Shown here in pieces: positions 1 through 13,200 of a DNA stretch of 64,000 bases (position 1 is the stretch's first letter; each line of letters begins with the position of its first letter). Below the pieces are notes generated by a model that had not been told where the DNA came from, ran no database searches, and saw only the letters and a list, made by a program, of their open reading frames with translations. Location: the NCBI GenBank assembly GCA_014281115.1, contig JACONQ010000012.1, positions 1,736,001 to 1,800,000 of the forward strand. Reading direction: 5' to 3'. Both the position numbers and the translations under genes were made by a program. Source of the stretch: Laburnicola sp. R22_1. Lineage: Eukaryota > Ascomycota > Dothideomycetes > Pleosporales > Didymosphaeriaceae.

Positions 1-275
1 ACTAGCTTTATAAAATAAATACTATTTAAATATATATAAAAGTAAATAGTTTATAAGGGCGTATTAATTTAACACTCTATAATTCTATTAGCTTTTTATA
101 AGAGTAACTTAGTTATATTAGCATAAACTATAGTTGAGAAAAAGACCTTTTACTACTACTAATTATTTTCTAGTAGTTTCTTTTTATAAAAGAAAGCTTT
201 AAATTTATTTTTACTTTATAATAACTAAGGAACTAAATAACTAAATAAATAATACTACTATATTATAACTATAAT
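1..275. other. AT-rich unclassified sequence
   Basis: Very TA-rich sequence with no readable frame and no clear match to the other repeats in the window, apart from the copy of ACTATAAT at its right edge that flanks the next element. Probably RIP-decayed repeat. Confidence 0.5.
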
Positions 276-510
276 CGGCTTGCCAAGCATCTTCTTTAAC
301 CTTTTTTTAGTTTAAGTTAATGTTATTTAAGATAGAAGGTTATTATGTACTATATATAGCACCTAATTCTAATATTAGGTTAAACGCGCTTTTTTATAAT
401 TACCTTTTTATAATTTTTTTACTTACTAAGTAGGGAGCTCTACTTTTTTATGTTATTTAAGATAAAAGCCTTTGTTGTTCTACTCCTAGGTAGATAATTT
501 AACAATATAT
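276..510 (+). mobile_element. Family A repeat, internally deleted copy (A1)
   Basis: A 235-bp element with the left end of family A (CGGCTTGCCAAGCATC) and, after a jump, the family right end (GTTATTTAAGATAAAAGCC, then CCTAGGTAGATAATTTAAC). The whole interior found in the 1.1-kb copies is missing. ACTATAAT occurs directly before (268-275) and after (511-518) it, which is the likely target duplication. The size and the retention of both ends make it MITE-like in form. It has no coding capacity. Confidence 0.65.
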
Positions 511-675
511 ACTATAATTATACTTTTAGGCTAGATTTAACTTAACTTATATTATAAAAATTATTAATAATACAACTATTAACGCACTACCTACCAAAAT
601 AATAAAGAATATAAAAATATAGTATAAAAGCTAGACTTAAAAAAGTAAAAAAGAAAAACTATAAATAGCTATCTT

Positions 676-798
676 TTTTTGTCATTACCTTTTTCACGCT
701 CTGTTTGATTACTAAGCAGGGGGATCTGCTTTTTTTATTATGTTATTTAAGATGAAAGCCTTTGTCGTGCTACCCCTAGGTAGTTAATTTAACGCCAC
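676..798 (+). mobile_element. Family A repeat, right-end fragment (A2)
   Basis: Only the right-hand 120 bp of family A is present: a pyrimidine-rich start, the GCAGGGGGATCTGC hairpin-like segment, TTATGTTATTTAAGATGAAA, and the terminal TAATTTAACGCCAC. It is one of the less mutated copies of this end, and no left end is visible nearby. An end-anchored fragment of this sort is what 5' truncation would give. Confidence 0.6.
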
Positions 799-871
799 AT
801 ACATAAATAGCTATTAAAGCTATTTCTACTTATTTACTATATTATATAATACTTTAATAACAGCCAAATCT

Positions 872-970
872 GTCTTACTGCTTTACCTTATTTTAAAGCG
901 TTTTTCTAGCACTCCTACAGCTTTTTATAACAGCGTTATACTGTGTACTAAGAGTGCGCGAAGTCTCCTT
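872..970 (+). repeat. Family B fragment
   Basis: The segment running from a CTGCTTTACCTTATTTTAAAG motif to the GTGTACTAAGAG motif resembles the right end of the 813-bp family B insertion at 50215-51027 and its inverted copy near 54.5 kb. It is short and diverged. Confidence 0.4.
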
Positions 971-1959
971 TTGTATATAATACTTTAATATATTATTTAT
1001 ATACTTATTATTTTTATAATTATTATTAACTAGTATAAAAGTAAAGCAAGAATAAATATAGGTAAATAAAGACTATGTAAGGTAATAAATAAAAAAGTTA
1101 ATTAGGCTACTTACTACTATAAATAATAATAAATTTTTTAGAAATATAAAGAAGTGTAAAAATAGGGGTGTATAGTAGCTGGCTATTATATAGTAACTAG
1201 TATAATAGCTATAAAAAAGAAAGTGTTCTAATTAAGCTAATCTTAAAATTAAATAATTTTCTTTTAATTATATAATCTAACTATAAAGGGCCTGTGAGTC
1301 TTAGTTAAGACCGTCTTCATTACTTGACAACACTACTTCTAAAGAAGCCACCGCCACAAACACTAAGTAAAAATTAACAAGAGTCCTACTGCTAGATAGA
1401 GAAGAATTAAAACCTTATAGCGTATCTTTGCTGCGGGATTGGCAGGGCTGCGAGGTTGGCAGTACTATAGGTTTGGCGCTTAGTATAGCGAAATCACTAC
1501 TTAATAGTTACCCTGCCAAGTTAATTAAAGCCTAGACCATCATAGCAACATTAACTTACTAAGCTAAAACTAGACATTGCTTCTAGTTTATATTGGCTGT
1601 ATAAGGCAGTTGCAAGTGGGACTAGACTTTATAGTTCCCTAGAGTAGAGGCTATAGAAGCTATGGCCGTTTAATTAAGATTAGTTCGATGTGCTTCTATA
1701 GCCATTAGTTCCCGTAGTAGGTTTGTATAAGAATATTCTCGCTTCTTAGATCTAGCCTATTATAGTATAATAGAGTTAACTTTAAAATCCTAGGGCGTAT
1801 AACACTAATCTAGAAGCTTTTAGTTATAATTATATACACGCATATTCTATTATTATTCTTTAAATAGTCTAAAGCCTCTTAGATAGTCTAGTAACGTCTA
1901 ATTCTTTGCGTAGATAAGAAGGAAGCTAAAATAAGTATGTTCGCAACTGTGTAGTATAT
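971..1959. other. Unclassified RIP-affected sequence
   Basis: No supported gene. A stretch near 1255-1305 (TAATCTAACTATAAAGGGCC then TGAGTCTTAGTTAAGAC) recurs near 29870-29915, so it marks a dispersed repeat boundary. GC content rises slightly from about 1290. Confidence 0.4.
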
Positions 1960-2450
1960 ATTAATAGGTGCACCTCACTAAATTATTTTTAAGCACGGTC
2001 TAGCCCCAATAGATTGCATCTTAGGCTTAACCTAGGCTCTACTATAGGAATTAAATTAAAACTACCTATAGAAAACTTAGGTCTATGTGGGACTATTACG
2101 TAACAAGCTACACTTATTAGCCTAGAGATGCCTAGTATCTAGCTATAATCTAAACCTAGGCTATTTCTAGTAATAGGGTCTTATTTAAGTCTCGTAGTAG
2201 ACTACGCTTTAGTACCCTATAGTAGGCTGGGTTCTAGGAGTAGGTTTTAGACCTTAACCTTTCTAGATCTAATTAGATAATAGTCTGTGCTTTAAACCTC
2301 TTAGCAGCCGCTTCTTTGCCTATCTTCCCCTTTAGAAACACTAATGTCCACGCTAATGTAACATTTTTCTTTATCTACACTAAAAATCGAGCGCCTCTAG
2401 CATAAGGTTATGGTCTGTGCGGATTAGCCATTCTCTCTACTAGCGTTACT
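1960..2450 (-). pseudogene. Unidentified coding relic, minus strand
   Basis: On the minus strand one frame reads for about 160 codons, interrupted only by TAA/TAG codons of the kind RIP makes from CAA/CAG. It is rich in Lys, Arg and Leu, with segments such as WTLVFLKGKIGKEAAAKRF and YYRVLKRSLLRDLNKTLLLE. The composition (charged helices, few low-complexity runs) looks like real protein. The two other minus frames are also fairly open of TGA, but have less protein-like composition. I do not recognise the family. A helix-turn-helix protein of a transposon is possible but is inference only. The relic lies left of, and outside, the Gypsy-A insertion. Confidence 0.4.
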
Positions 2451-3629
2451 AAAGGCGTTCGACTGTCTAGTATACGTATATATTAAGTATAGAGTAATTG
2501 GCTAGTTTGTATAAGCTATATACTTTGCTATAATTAATAGTAATTTAGTATTACCTTTTAGGTTCTCTAGTGGCGTATCTAGACTAGCTCTTTAGAGATT
2601 AGCATAATGAATTTATAGTAACAAATTACTGTTTTATACAAGTGGATTATCTAAAATAAAAGACTATAGGGTGGTAGCTAGGAAGACCAATACTAGTAGT
2701 TAGCGCTTCTATCTTATACGTATATTAGAAGCTTAAAAATAACTTCTTTTTAATAGTAGGATTAATTAGATAATTAGTATAGATAGTATAGTTCTATAGA
2801 ATATATAATGCGCAATATATAACCTAAGCTATTAGGAGTAAGTATATATACTCCCTAGTATAGTAGCCACCTTATTACTAAATATTATCTTATTATATTA
2901 AGGACCTTATTTGTATAAAGATATTAAACAACATAATAGTACTTAAGTAAATGTAGTCTAAGCTATTATTCCTTCCTCTCTTACTCGCTACCACGACTAT
3001 TATCTAAATAGTATGGCAAAACTTATACTACAACAAATTTATTCACAATAATACCTTATATATTATATAACTAGAAGAGGTTACATCTTATTCTAAAGAC
3101 TTAAACTTATTCGTAGTAATAGTTATAAGAGCGCGCTGAAGACGCTACTCTACTTTTAGCTTTAGAGCTTTGAACGTAGCGTAGTATAGTGTATAACTAT
3201 AGTCTATAGCGATTATATAAGCTATACGTAATATGCTTTGCCCTAGGCTATAGCGCAGCGTAGTTTGTATACGTTTTACGCTATAGTATAGCTATATAGT
3301 AGTATTTTTTCGAGATTTTAATGCGTAATTTAGGTGTTTTTAAGTTATAATTTTAGTGTTTAAAAGAGCCATTTTAGGCTATTTTTATACCTTTTTTAGT
3401 ATAGTACGCACTTAGATTGCAAGGACATCTAATAGCCGTTTATTATAGCAAATTTTGCAATGTTTCTTTATACTTCCTTTATAATAACCTATTAAGTTTT
3501 ACCTATAATACACTATATATTATATAGTTCTAGGCCTTATAATTATCTTAAAGTACTCTAAATTATTGCCCATACTATGCCGCTATATTAAAAAGGCTTG
3601 TTGGTACTACTACTACTATTAACGCGCTA
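2451..3629. other. Unclassified RIP-affected sequence
   Basis: No gene can be supported. The sequence is TA-rich with small CG-rich scraps, probably more of the same decayed repeat as its neighbours. Confidence 0.4.
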
Positions 3630-4383
3630 TCTTTATTAGGTAAGTTATTTTAGTCCTAGTTATATAAAGACACCTTAGCTACTCTAACACCTATATAAAG
3701 GAGCTATTTGTGGTATTTAGAGCTGTATTCTAGAGAGCTTTTTAATATTAATTAGCACTATATTTAGCATAGTAGCTATTACCTAAAGTCTAGCTATGTT
3801 AGGTACTAGGTCTACTATAAAGATTAGCTTAAAGGCAAGCATAATCTAGCTATAATTTAGTAGTATAGAGCTAAGCTAAAGTATCTAGAGGATAATATAG
3901 TTAGTAAGAACTTGTACTAGCTCTGTAGAGACTATTATTTTAATAGAAAGTTCTCTAATTATCAAAAGGTTAATAGTATAGCTTATATTAAATAACACCT
4001 TAAAAGGTACACCTAATTAATCCTAATACTAGGTTACTACCTACTATAGCAACTATATAGCCTAAGAGTCCTTTTATAGCTACTACTAGGATAAGATCTG
4101 CTATATTCTATTTGCTATAGCAAGAAGAGGAGTTATAGAGCGCCTTTATTAACTAGGTTATTATAGGGGATCTTAGCTTTAAAATAGCCACTTTAGTGCC
4201 TACCTAGGGCCTTATAATATAGAATTAAACTAACCTTTTGCGCGCCCTACTAAGCAGCCCTATAACACTAGCAAAATATATACAAAGTAGTATAGTAAAG
4301 TAACAAAAAGGTTATAGAGCTTTTGCGCTTTTTATAAAGTAAAATTAGTATAAGTTATAATATATAGATGTCTCGAAATAATA
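3630..4383 (+). pseudogene. Unidentified coding relic, plus strand
   Basis: A plus-strand frame runs about 130 codons from 3640 with only TAA/TAG interruptions. It reads, for example, YLWYLELYSRELFNIN, VYYKD and then LCRDYYFNRKFSNYQKVNSI. Codon content is protein-like, rich in Tyr, Lys and Leu. After about 4030 the best frame is less clear but remains open of TGA. The Gypsy-A LTR cuts it off at 4389. The sequence beyond the far LTR is a hAT transposase, so this could be its N-terminal part, but I see no BED-finger cysteines that would prove that. Confidence 0.4.
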
Positions 4384-4388
4384 TAAGC

Positions 4389-4676
4389 TATAAGGGTAGT
4401 ACACGACCTTATAGGGCAAACCTCTTAAGAACAACTAGTATAGTTAAAAGAGATAACTAAATTAAGACTATACTAAGATAGGGGATAAGGAAGGAATCTA
4501 GGAGGCCCTTACTTATATAGTGGGCAGTATAGGGCATAGGCCTACGCTAACCACGCACTAACACTAACTAGAAATGACGCCTTCTATAAGGTAAAAGGCG
4601 CTATTAGGGTGTAAAAGAAAAGGTAATAGTAAATAACTAGTAAGAAGGCAGCTATAAACTGTTATATAACCCCCTT
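4389..4676 (-). repeat. Gypsy-A copy 1, left LTR (3' LTR)
   Basis: Begins TATAAGGGTAGTACACGACC (unmutated start TGTAAGGG in copy 2) and ends GTTATA. It aligns along its length with the LTRs at 20395, 36665, 48094 and 63855. The conserved middle reads TTAAATTAAGACTATACTAA in most copies. Confidence 0.85.
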
Positions 4677-7559
4677 TTAAGATCTAAAAATAGGAAGAAA
4701 ATTACGTATAAATAGAGTGTTTTAGCGGATTTTTAACGTAACTAGCACTATTTTAGGGCTAAAGAGGACTAGAGTAGGGGTAATAGGCCCCTATAGTTCT
4801 AGCAGTGGCCTTAGCTTTTAATTTAGGTACTATTTAGTAGAGATATTAAGAAAAGTTATTAGGAGTAAATTAGTAGATTAGTAGAAAAAATGCGGTAGAA
4901 ACTATATATTAGTGTTTAGCGTTTTACTAACAGAGCGTATTATTAGCTTTAATACTATATAAAAACGTAGTTAGCTAAAAAAATTCTAGTTAGTTTATTA
5001 CGCGCTAGCGTAATTATATTATATAAAGTTTTCTAGTACTATAGGAGAGTGTTTTAAAAAATGTGTTAACCTAACTATGTAGTTTTTAATTAGGGTAGGG
5101 CGGCTCCTAAAGCTATAGGGGCGACTAGTGATAGTAGGAACGTCTAGGAGTAAGGGTACTAAAAAGTAACAGGTATTTAGTTACGCGCGCAAGCCTAAGG
5201 GCGTGTAAATATTAAAAAGTAATAGGCACCTAGCTAAGCACGCCTAATATAGCGCTTTAACTCTATCTTTGCAGGCATATTATCTTTAGGAATAGTCTCT
5301 AGAAAGGTGTCTTAAAGGGTAGCGTTTAGCTAAATAGGTAACTATTTTAGTAGACTAGCTTACTTAGGATACTCTTAATAGTAAGCTTTAATTAGTAGGA
5401 GAGAGTTAATAAAGTTATTAGCAGGTTAGTAGGTTAAGTTAGAGTTATATCCTTTCTACACTACCTAGTACTTTAGTATTCTATAGTCTGCTTTGCTATT
5501 AAGGATGCGAGAAACTAGCTACCTAGGAACTCTATCTATCTTAATAAATAGTTCTAGAGGTTATAATTAACCTAATAAGAGATTATTTAAATCTCTTTAA
5601 AGCCTATTAGCGTAGAATACTAGGTAAACTCTTATATATTATAGGAGTTTAAGTATAAATAAGTGGCCTTTCTTATCTATAATTAGGTATAGTTCTTTTA
5701 TTTAATAATCTAACTTAACTAATAGGCGTTTAGTAATAAATTTCTTTAGGGTAATAAAAACCTAGTTCCTAATATTAAAATTAATAGCTTGTCTGTGTTT
5801 ATTAGCCTACTCTAATTACATTTTCTAGATAGTAGATATATTAGCGTGGGTAGTGTTATAGACAAATTTATAGACTTTAGTATAGGTCTTAACCTATATC
5901 TTAGCCTTTTCTAAAGTAATATTATCTAGAGATTTAGTAACTAGTTAGGTATACTTACGCTAGTCCTAGTAAAAGTATAGCTAATACCTACACCTAATCT
6001 TAAAAGGCAAAACTTTAGTGCTATTATAAGGTAGTATTGCTTAGGCCTAGTCTATACTAGACAGCAAATCCAACTAGTTATCTTAATAAAAGTTAATAAA
6101 TAGACGTAGATACTAGTTAAGATACTAATTTATAATCTTAGTTTAGCTATTAGTTTATAAATACTATACTATAGAAAAAAGTTACTTAATACCTATAAGC
6201 TTACACAAAGTAGCTAAAAGAGTGAAAATAAACTAGGGACTATAGTTAGAGATAATTAATCAAGGAGGGCTAAAGACTCTAAATATATACTAATAGTAGA
6301 GATTCGTGGCTTATTTAGCTATAACTATCTTATAGTAGGGCATAGAAAAGGCATACTTAGATAGGTAGTAATAAGATACTATTACGTTATTGTACTCTTT
6401 CTTATCCTTAGGAAATAATTTAAAATTAATTAAGATATCTTGCTAGATATTTTTAGAAATAGGAAGTAGATGTAATAAGCCTGGCTTTTTGTCTAGTAGG
6501 GGCTTACTTTACTAGTAGTCTTTGCAATTAGAGATATACCTATTAATATTAGCGTTTATACTCCTTTAGTAATATAACTAGTGTAAAAGCTAGAGGGTTT
6601 TTATAGACTTAGATAGGTAGTAACCTAATAAGTATATATTATTTAAATAAGATACGTCTAGAGTAACTCTATAAAGAAAACTACTAGGCAGTCTTTATAG
6701 AGAAGTAACTCTAAAGGGTTAAAAGCAAAATCTAGTAATCTAGAATAGACAGCTTTTTAAAGCAATTTAAGCACCTTATGTATTTAATTAGTATATAATA
6801 GACAATTAATAAGGATATATAAATAGGCGTCTTTAGGGCTTATATTAACTTTTTCTTCCTTTTACTCTATAATTATAATAGCTATAAGGGCTTTTTTAGT
6901 CGTATCTAGTAGTTATAGGAGAAAAAACTAAGTATAAGCCTCTTAATCCTTCTTCTTCTATAACTTCAGCTTATCCTATTTCTTAGATAGCGCCTTAACT
7001 ATAATATTTATAGTGCCTAGTTAGTATATAATTTAATAATAGTATTTAGACAGCTTCTTAGACTAATAAGCTTATTATAAAGAGAGCTTATATTTAGTGC
7101 TAAAGTACTTAAGGGTCTAATAACTAGGAATAATATTAAAGAGCTTAGTAGTTTAGAGGCTAATTAGTTACACTCTTTATTCTAAAAGGCCCTATATAAC
7201 TACTAATATTTCCTTTTTTAAATATTATAATTTAACTTAGTAGGCTTTAATAATTTAGAGTACTATATAACTAGACGCTAGATACTATTAGATTATAGTT
7301 AACTAAGAAAGCCTATATTAACGCTATTACTAGAGTTAGTTTCTATATAAGTAATCTAAAATAAAAGTACTATAAAACTAGGATATTACTAGCTACAAGT
7401 TACTTAGTAGCTTTAAAAGCAGCACATTCCTAGTCTTTAAAGGTGTAGAAGGCACTATTTTTAGCAACTTAATTAGGAGGCGAATAACCTGCCTATAGTA
7501 AGGAAAAAAAAGTAGTAGTAATTATAGAAGCCTAAAAACTCTATAATACCTTAAGTATT

Positions 7560-8300
7560 ATAGACTCTTTTTATTCCTAAACTATAGCAGTCTTCGCAGG
7601 GTTCTTATAGATTTCTTTAGTGATAATAATATATTCTAAGAACTTAGTTTCTATTATAGCAAATTTGTATTTCTTAAGATTAGCTTAGAAATTAGTGTTT
7701 CTTAAGTAGAGTAGAATATTACAAACGTGTTCTTTGTATTCTAGAAGATCCTTAGAAAAGATAAGAATGTTATTAATATATATAGTATAGAAGTTGTCTA
7801 GATAATTGCCTAGAACACTATTAATAAACTATTAAAAGGTAGTAGGACTATTATAGAGACTAAAGGATAAGACCCTATATTTATAATTTCTATACTAGAT
7901 TTAAAAAGTAGTTAGAGCTTTAGTCTCTAAAGTAAGCTAAATTTAGTAGAATACTTAGCAAATATTAAGCTTAGTAAAAAGTCTCGCTCTAGAGAGGCGT
8001 ATAAGTGTCTTCTTAATAAGTAGAATTACTATAACATTCTTTTTAGTAATAGTATTAAGCTAGTAGTAATTAATACAAAAGTGCTAATCTTTATCTAGCT
8101 TTTTAGCAAACAATACTAGCAAAGCAAAGCTAGCATTACTAGGACAATAAATCTACACTTAATATAGTTATTAATATAGACTTTAAGAAGTTTAAGGTAC
8201 TCTAAAGATATACTATATAAAGGCAATATAGTAAGCGTAGATAAATCTTTAGTAAGATTAACATAGTAATTAACACTCTTTTAGTAAAGTAGAAGAGTGT
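7560..8300 (-). pseudogene. Gypsy-A copy 1 reverse transcriptase relic
   Basis: Minus strand at about 7726-7790 reads YINNILIFSKDLLEYKEHV. This is the Ty3/gypsy active-site block (usually Y-x-D-D-I-L-I-F/Y-S-K, then E-H), with both catalytic Asp codons changed to Asn by G-to-A (RIP on the opposite strand). Upstream (higher coordinates) are decayed remnants of the rest of the polymerase. RNase H and integrase should lie at lower coordinates (4.7-7.5 kb), but I could not place their motifs. It cannot be active. Confidence 0.8.
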
Positions 8301-10037
8301 TAAAATCTAATTTTAAAAACTAGGTAGGCTCCGCTCTAGCGTATCCTAGCTAGAGAAGCTCTTATTTTATTTTAGCAAGTAGGTTAGCTTAGGACTTATT
8401 TTCGAGGCTATATATCTCGCTCTTGTGGTCCTTAGTAGGTTTAGCTAGCTTATAGGTGCTAGTATAACTAATAATTATATTAGCCTTATAGCCACTATTT
8501 AAAGTAAAGGCTGCAGCGCTTACTATATTAATATTAAAGCTAGTAGCATATAATTATCCCCGAGTTGGCGCCTAAATAAGTTCTAAGAGGTTAGCTAGAT
8601 TCTATAGGGCTAGTAGGTCTGCTAAACGCAATTTATTATTTATCTTTGCAAGTTCTCCTTCTACATTAGTAATTTAGTAAGGCGAAAGAGAGCTATCCTA
8701 GGTTATTCTAGCTAGAGTAGTTTTAATTAAATAGTTAAGTCCTATAAGAGCTGTCTAATCTTTAGATTAGCTTCTCTGGTAGGATTATAGTCTCCAAGTC
8801 TAGGGCTAAGAGTAATACCCATATCCTACCGCATAATTCCTAGGGGCTAGTCTTACTAGTAGCTTCCTTAGATAGTAGGAATAGGGTAACTAATAGGCAA
8901 CTTATTATCTAATAGCTCTTTATCTAAGAAAGATAGCTTTATAGCCTCTACGCTACTATCTCTATTAAAGTTATTCTTATAACTTAGTTTCTAGTAAGCC
9001 TTTAAGTACGTTCTAATAACTAAGATAGTAGGATTAGGAAGCTAGATAGAAATTTCCTTAGAGACGCTCTAGTTAGCTTTTAATAAGTAAGTCTTTTAGT
9101 AAGTATAGTTCTACTTTTTAAGTAGGCTATTTTATTAAGTAGCGTTGTCCTAGTAGAAAGAATTAGATAGGAGAAAAGTCTATAATAGGACAAGATTACT
9201 AGCAAAGGTTAGATTCTTATTATTTTTTTAATAAAGGTGACAGTCCTAAGTGTTAACTAGGCAGCTAGCTTACTTAAAAAGCTTCCTACTAATAATAAAA
9301 TTATAGTCCCCTATATTATAGAAAATAAACTATATAGTAAAGCTAGATCTATTAATATTAAGCTAGACTATAAAATAGGTATCTACTTTCGCGCTTCTCT
9401 TCCCTATAAAGTTCTTAAGGAGGATTAGTGTCTTTAGGCAAAGAAGTTTAGCTTTAAGCTATTTTTATACTACCTTTATATACCTTAAAGTAATAAGACT
9501 ATAAGCGCTAGCACTAGTATTTATTAAGGTTTATAACCTGAAAGCTAATTCTTAAAATATAATTTATACTAGTAGGACTAGTAGGGGCCTCTAAATAGCT
9601 TAGAAACCTTTGCTGTTTTACTACCTATAGGCGATAATTTTAGCTTAGCATCTGTATTTTATAATTAGAACTATAGTTTGTCTAAGTTAATTAGTTTAGT
9701 AGCCCTATATAAGCTACTAGATTAGGATAGTCTAGTAGCATATATTTAAAGCCTTATTATCTAATAAATCGCCTACCTCTAAATTAGAGTAGTAGATAAT
9801 ACTAAGTTTATCTAAATCTAAATTATTCGCTATATCTATATTTGCTTATATAGCTATCTTCTTAGTATAGAAATAGTAGTGTAAGAGTTTATTTTCTACT
9901 TACTATACTTAAAATAGGCATAGTTTTAGATATACTATACCCTAGTCTAATTATAAAGGGTAGAGAAGGGAATAGTAGGTTAATTATTAGTAGTAGGTCT
10001 AGAGTAGGGTACTAAGTTAGTAGGGGCTGCATATAAG

Positions 10038-10226
10038 TGTAAGGGCGCCACTAGGACGCCTAATAGTTAATAAGGCAAAATAGGATAATATTAGGAGGTA
10101 AGTGGTAATAAGACGAATCGCTACCCGCTCTTATCCAAAGTGAGAGGGTTTTTATCTAAACCACCGCTAGGCCCAAAGGAGACATAAGTCCCTATTTGGT
10201 CACCTAAGCGACAAGGAGGCCTTATA
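10038..10226 (-). repeat. Gypsy-B left LTR (3' LTR)
   Basis: Starts TGTAAGGGCGCCACTAGGAC and ends GGAGGCCTTATA (CCTTACA before RIP, so a TG...CA terminus). Its partner is at 16815-17003. The two differ at scattered C/T and G/A positions, as expected from RIP rather than age alone. Confidence 0.88.
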
Positions 10227-13200
10227 GTATCCCCCTTCTAGAATTAACCTAATCTGGGTTGCTCTAGGAGATTAAAACGTGCAATATCCTCTTATCTTTG
10301 CTTAAAAAATAAATAATTGCTAGTCTTATAACTATATAGTAATAATTGTTATTGTGTTAGGCGCCATTACGCTATTAAGGTGCTCTAGGGCACCTAACTA
10401 ATTTGGGAGCTAAAGGTGCTGTTAAGCAAGGCTTAGCGCAGTTGTTTTGGTTTTCGCCTGCTCTCGCACTACTCTTGCTTCTCGCACCTCTACTAGTTAA
10501 TTTAGTATGTACTATCCTACTCTTATTGTCCTAATACGTTCTAATGTCCCTTTCTATAGTAAGATAGCCCATAAAAAGACGCTTGCTATATAGTGGACAG
10601 AGTTAGCTTGTAACTAACCCGCTAGTGCTAATTTGTGCATTTGTTGCGTTAAACTTATCTATAAGAGGGATCTACTCTACACATGCCACTTTCTAGATAC
10701 TAAACTTATCCTATTAATCTACATTAATAGTGTTTAGCTATCTAGATATAGTAATTGCTTAATTTAGAATAAATACTACCTTATAGTAATGCATACCTAT
10801 ATTAGGCGCCATTATGCCGCTAACTAAGACAAAATAGTGCCCTATTAACTTCGACACTAAGTTTAACAGTCTTATAGCTGCTTAGGCTCTCCTTTATAGT
10901 AGTAATTCTAATAAGAATAAGAAACGCGTCTATAATACTGCTAAGAGGCTTATAAACTATATTAAGTAGGTATAGTTATTTTTATAGCGCTTTCTATTAA
11001 CTAATTACTTCTTAGCTTATTTAAGCCCTATACACAGAATCTCTATGTCTATAATAGTAGTAATATCTATTAATTAACCGATTGCTTTACTAAAAGCGCG
11101 CTTATACTAATATAGAGCACAAGACTAAGCAATATTACTATAAGAAGGCTATTAACTGCGTAACCCATAAGGGTGGAACTCTAAAGTGAGACAAGATTCG
11201 TAATTCCGCCTTTTATCCTATTATATTGTATACTAACGCGGTTATAGAACAAATATAGACTAACGCGTTATTAGAAGTTTTAGGATAATAGTAAGAGTCC
11301 TACTCGTAGCTATAGTCGCGGATAGTACCTTTCTAGCTTCTTAGTAGTGCTTTTAGCCTCTTTAGGGGCCTTACGCCAATGTGTGTATATAAGGGGGACC
11401 TCTAGAGCCATTATACCTTAGTGTCCCTAGGAGTGACAACTTTCTATAATATAGAAGTCTGTTAGGACTTAAATAGCGTCTTCTAGCGGACAGCGACGCC
11501 CTAAAATATCTCAAACCTAGAATCTTAGAATATTCTCTTCTTTTAGCTCTAAGTAAAGTGTAATATGCTCTTATGGTCCTTTATAGTCCTTTTTAACTAA
11601 CTCCTAGAGATACTATAATCTTTCTAAGTTAATATTACCTTTACGATATCTTACACTATTAAACACCTTTACAATTGCAGCAAAAAACTCTCTATAGAAA
11701 AAAATAGGTAAAGGTAGCAAGTGTACTTTCCGTAGTAATTTTCTAACTATATAGTTAACCTAAGTCTAATCTCTTGTCTATAAAAGAAAGGAATTAAAAT
11801 TCCCTATTAAAATTTTCTAAGAAGGTTCTTTTATTTCTTTATCCCTCTTCTGCGGTTATTTAACCCAAATAAAAGTCTTTTTAATAATATTCTAGAATAT
11901 TTTTTCTTTTTTAGAATTCTTTAATAGCGTTAGCACTTAGATTAGTGTCTGGGTTCTATAAATTTTCTTCTTCTAGGTAACCCTTCTATTTAATAAGGTA
12001 TTCCTAAGTTCTAACTAATAACTACCTACTCTCTAGCACCTTCTCCACATAATACATGTTATCGCCAAACGTGCATAGAGTGTCTATAATTAGGCCTAAT
12101 TAAGACTTAATAGCTTCTCTTTATTTATATAGCTCTAATAATAATATATAAAAGACTAGGTATGCGTTTAATTCTAGAAAGTTAGCTCTATAGGCTTCTT
12201 TCTTTATAGGGTACTTAACTATGCCTAGTCTAATAAACTTCCAATTAAGTTTGCGCTTAGGTTGTATAGAGTTTAGATGTCTAGTCGATATAAACACTTA
12301 ATTCCCTAGTTTAAGACTAAGGTGCTTCCTCTTCTTATTAGCGTACTTCTTCTAGTACTTATTCGCCGCTGCAATCTTTATTCTGCATTAAGTCTATAGT
12401 GCAATAACTCTTACTGCAATTAACGTGCCTAGTAGCGATTCTCTATTGCTAAGCGATATTCTAGGCTATTCTAACGTATAAGAATTCGCTCTATAGTATG
12501 CGCAAAAAGAAGTTACTCTAGTTGCTATATTTATGCTATTATTATACGTAAATTTCGCAATTAGTAACTACTTTGCCTAGTTATCTTATTCTAGGCAGCA
12601 AAAATACTAAAGATACTACTTAAGCGTCTAATTTTGCCTTTTAGTTTGCCTGTCTGTTTGCGAGTAATAGGCTAATAATAATACCCTTATAGTGTTAAGA
12701 TAATAATAAAAAGAGTCCTAATAGCGAGAGTTTATTATTAGATCTCTGTCTAATATAATTGTCTTAGAAGTGCCATATAACCTAACAATATCCCAAATCT
12801 AGGCTTCTGCTAAGTCCTTCGTGTTCTAATCTGCCCTAGTAGGTACGTAATAAGCTATCTTTGTTAGGCAGTCTACTATTACTAGAATAGCATTATAGAC
12901 TTGGCTAAGTGTTTAGCTAGGGGGTAAGTCTATAATAAAATTTAAGGTAACGTCCTCCTAAGAGCCATTTGGCACAAGCAAAGGATTTAAAAGACTATAT
13001 AGTTATTATTAAGGTGTGATAGACATTTTTCACTTTAAACACTCTTAATAGTAGTTCTTAACTTCACGTTATATTTCTTTTTATTAGAAATGCCTCTTTA
13101 ACTTTTTTAACGTCTTCTTCGCTCTAAAATACCTAGCTATAGGGCTATTATAGTATATTTAGAAAGCCTTCGCCTTCTCCACACTTGTTATAAGCACTTT

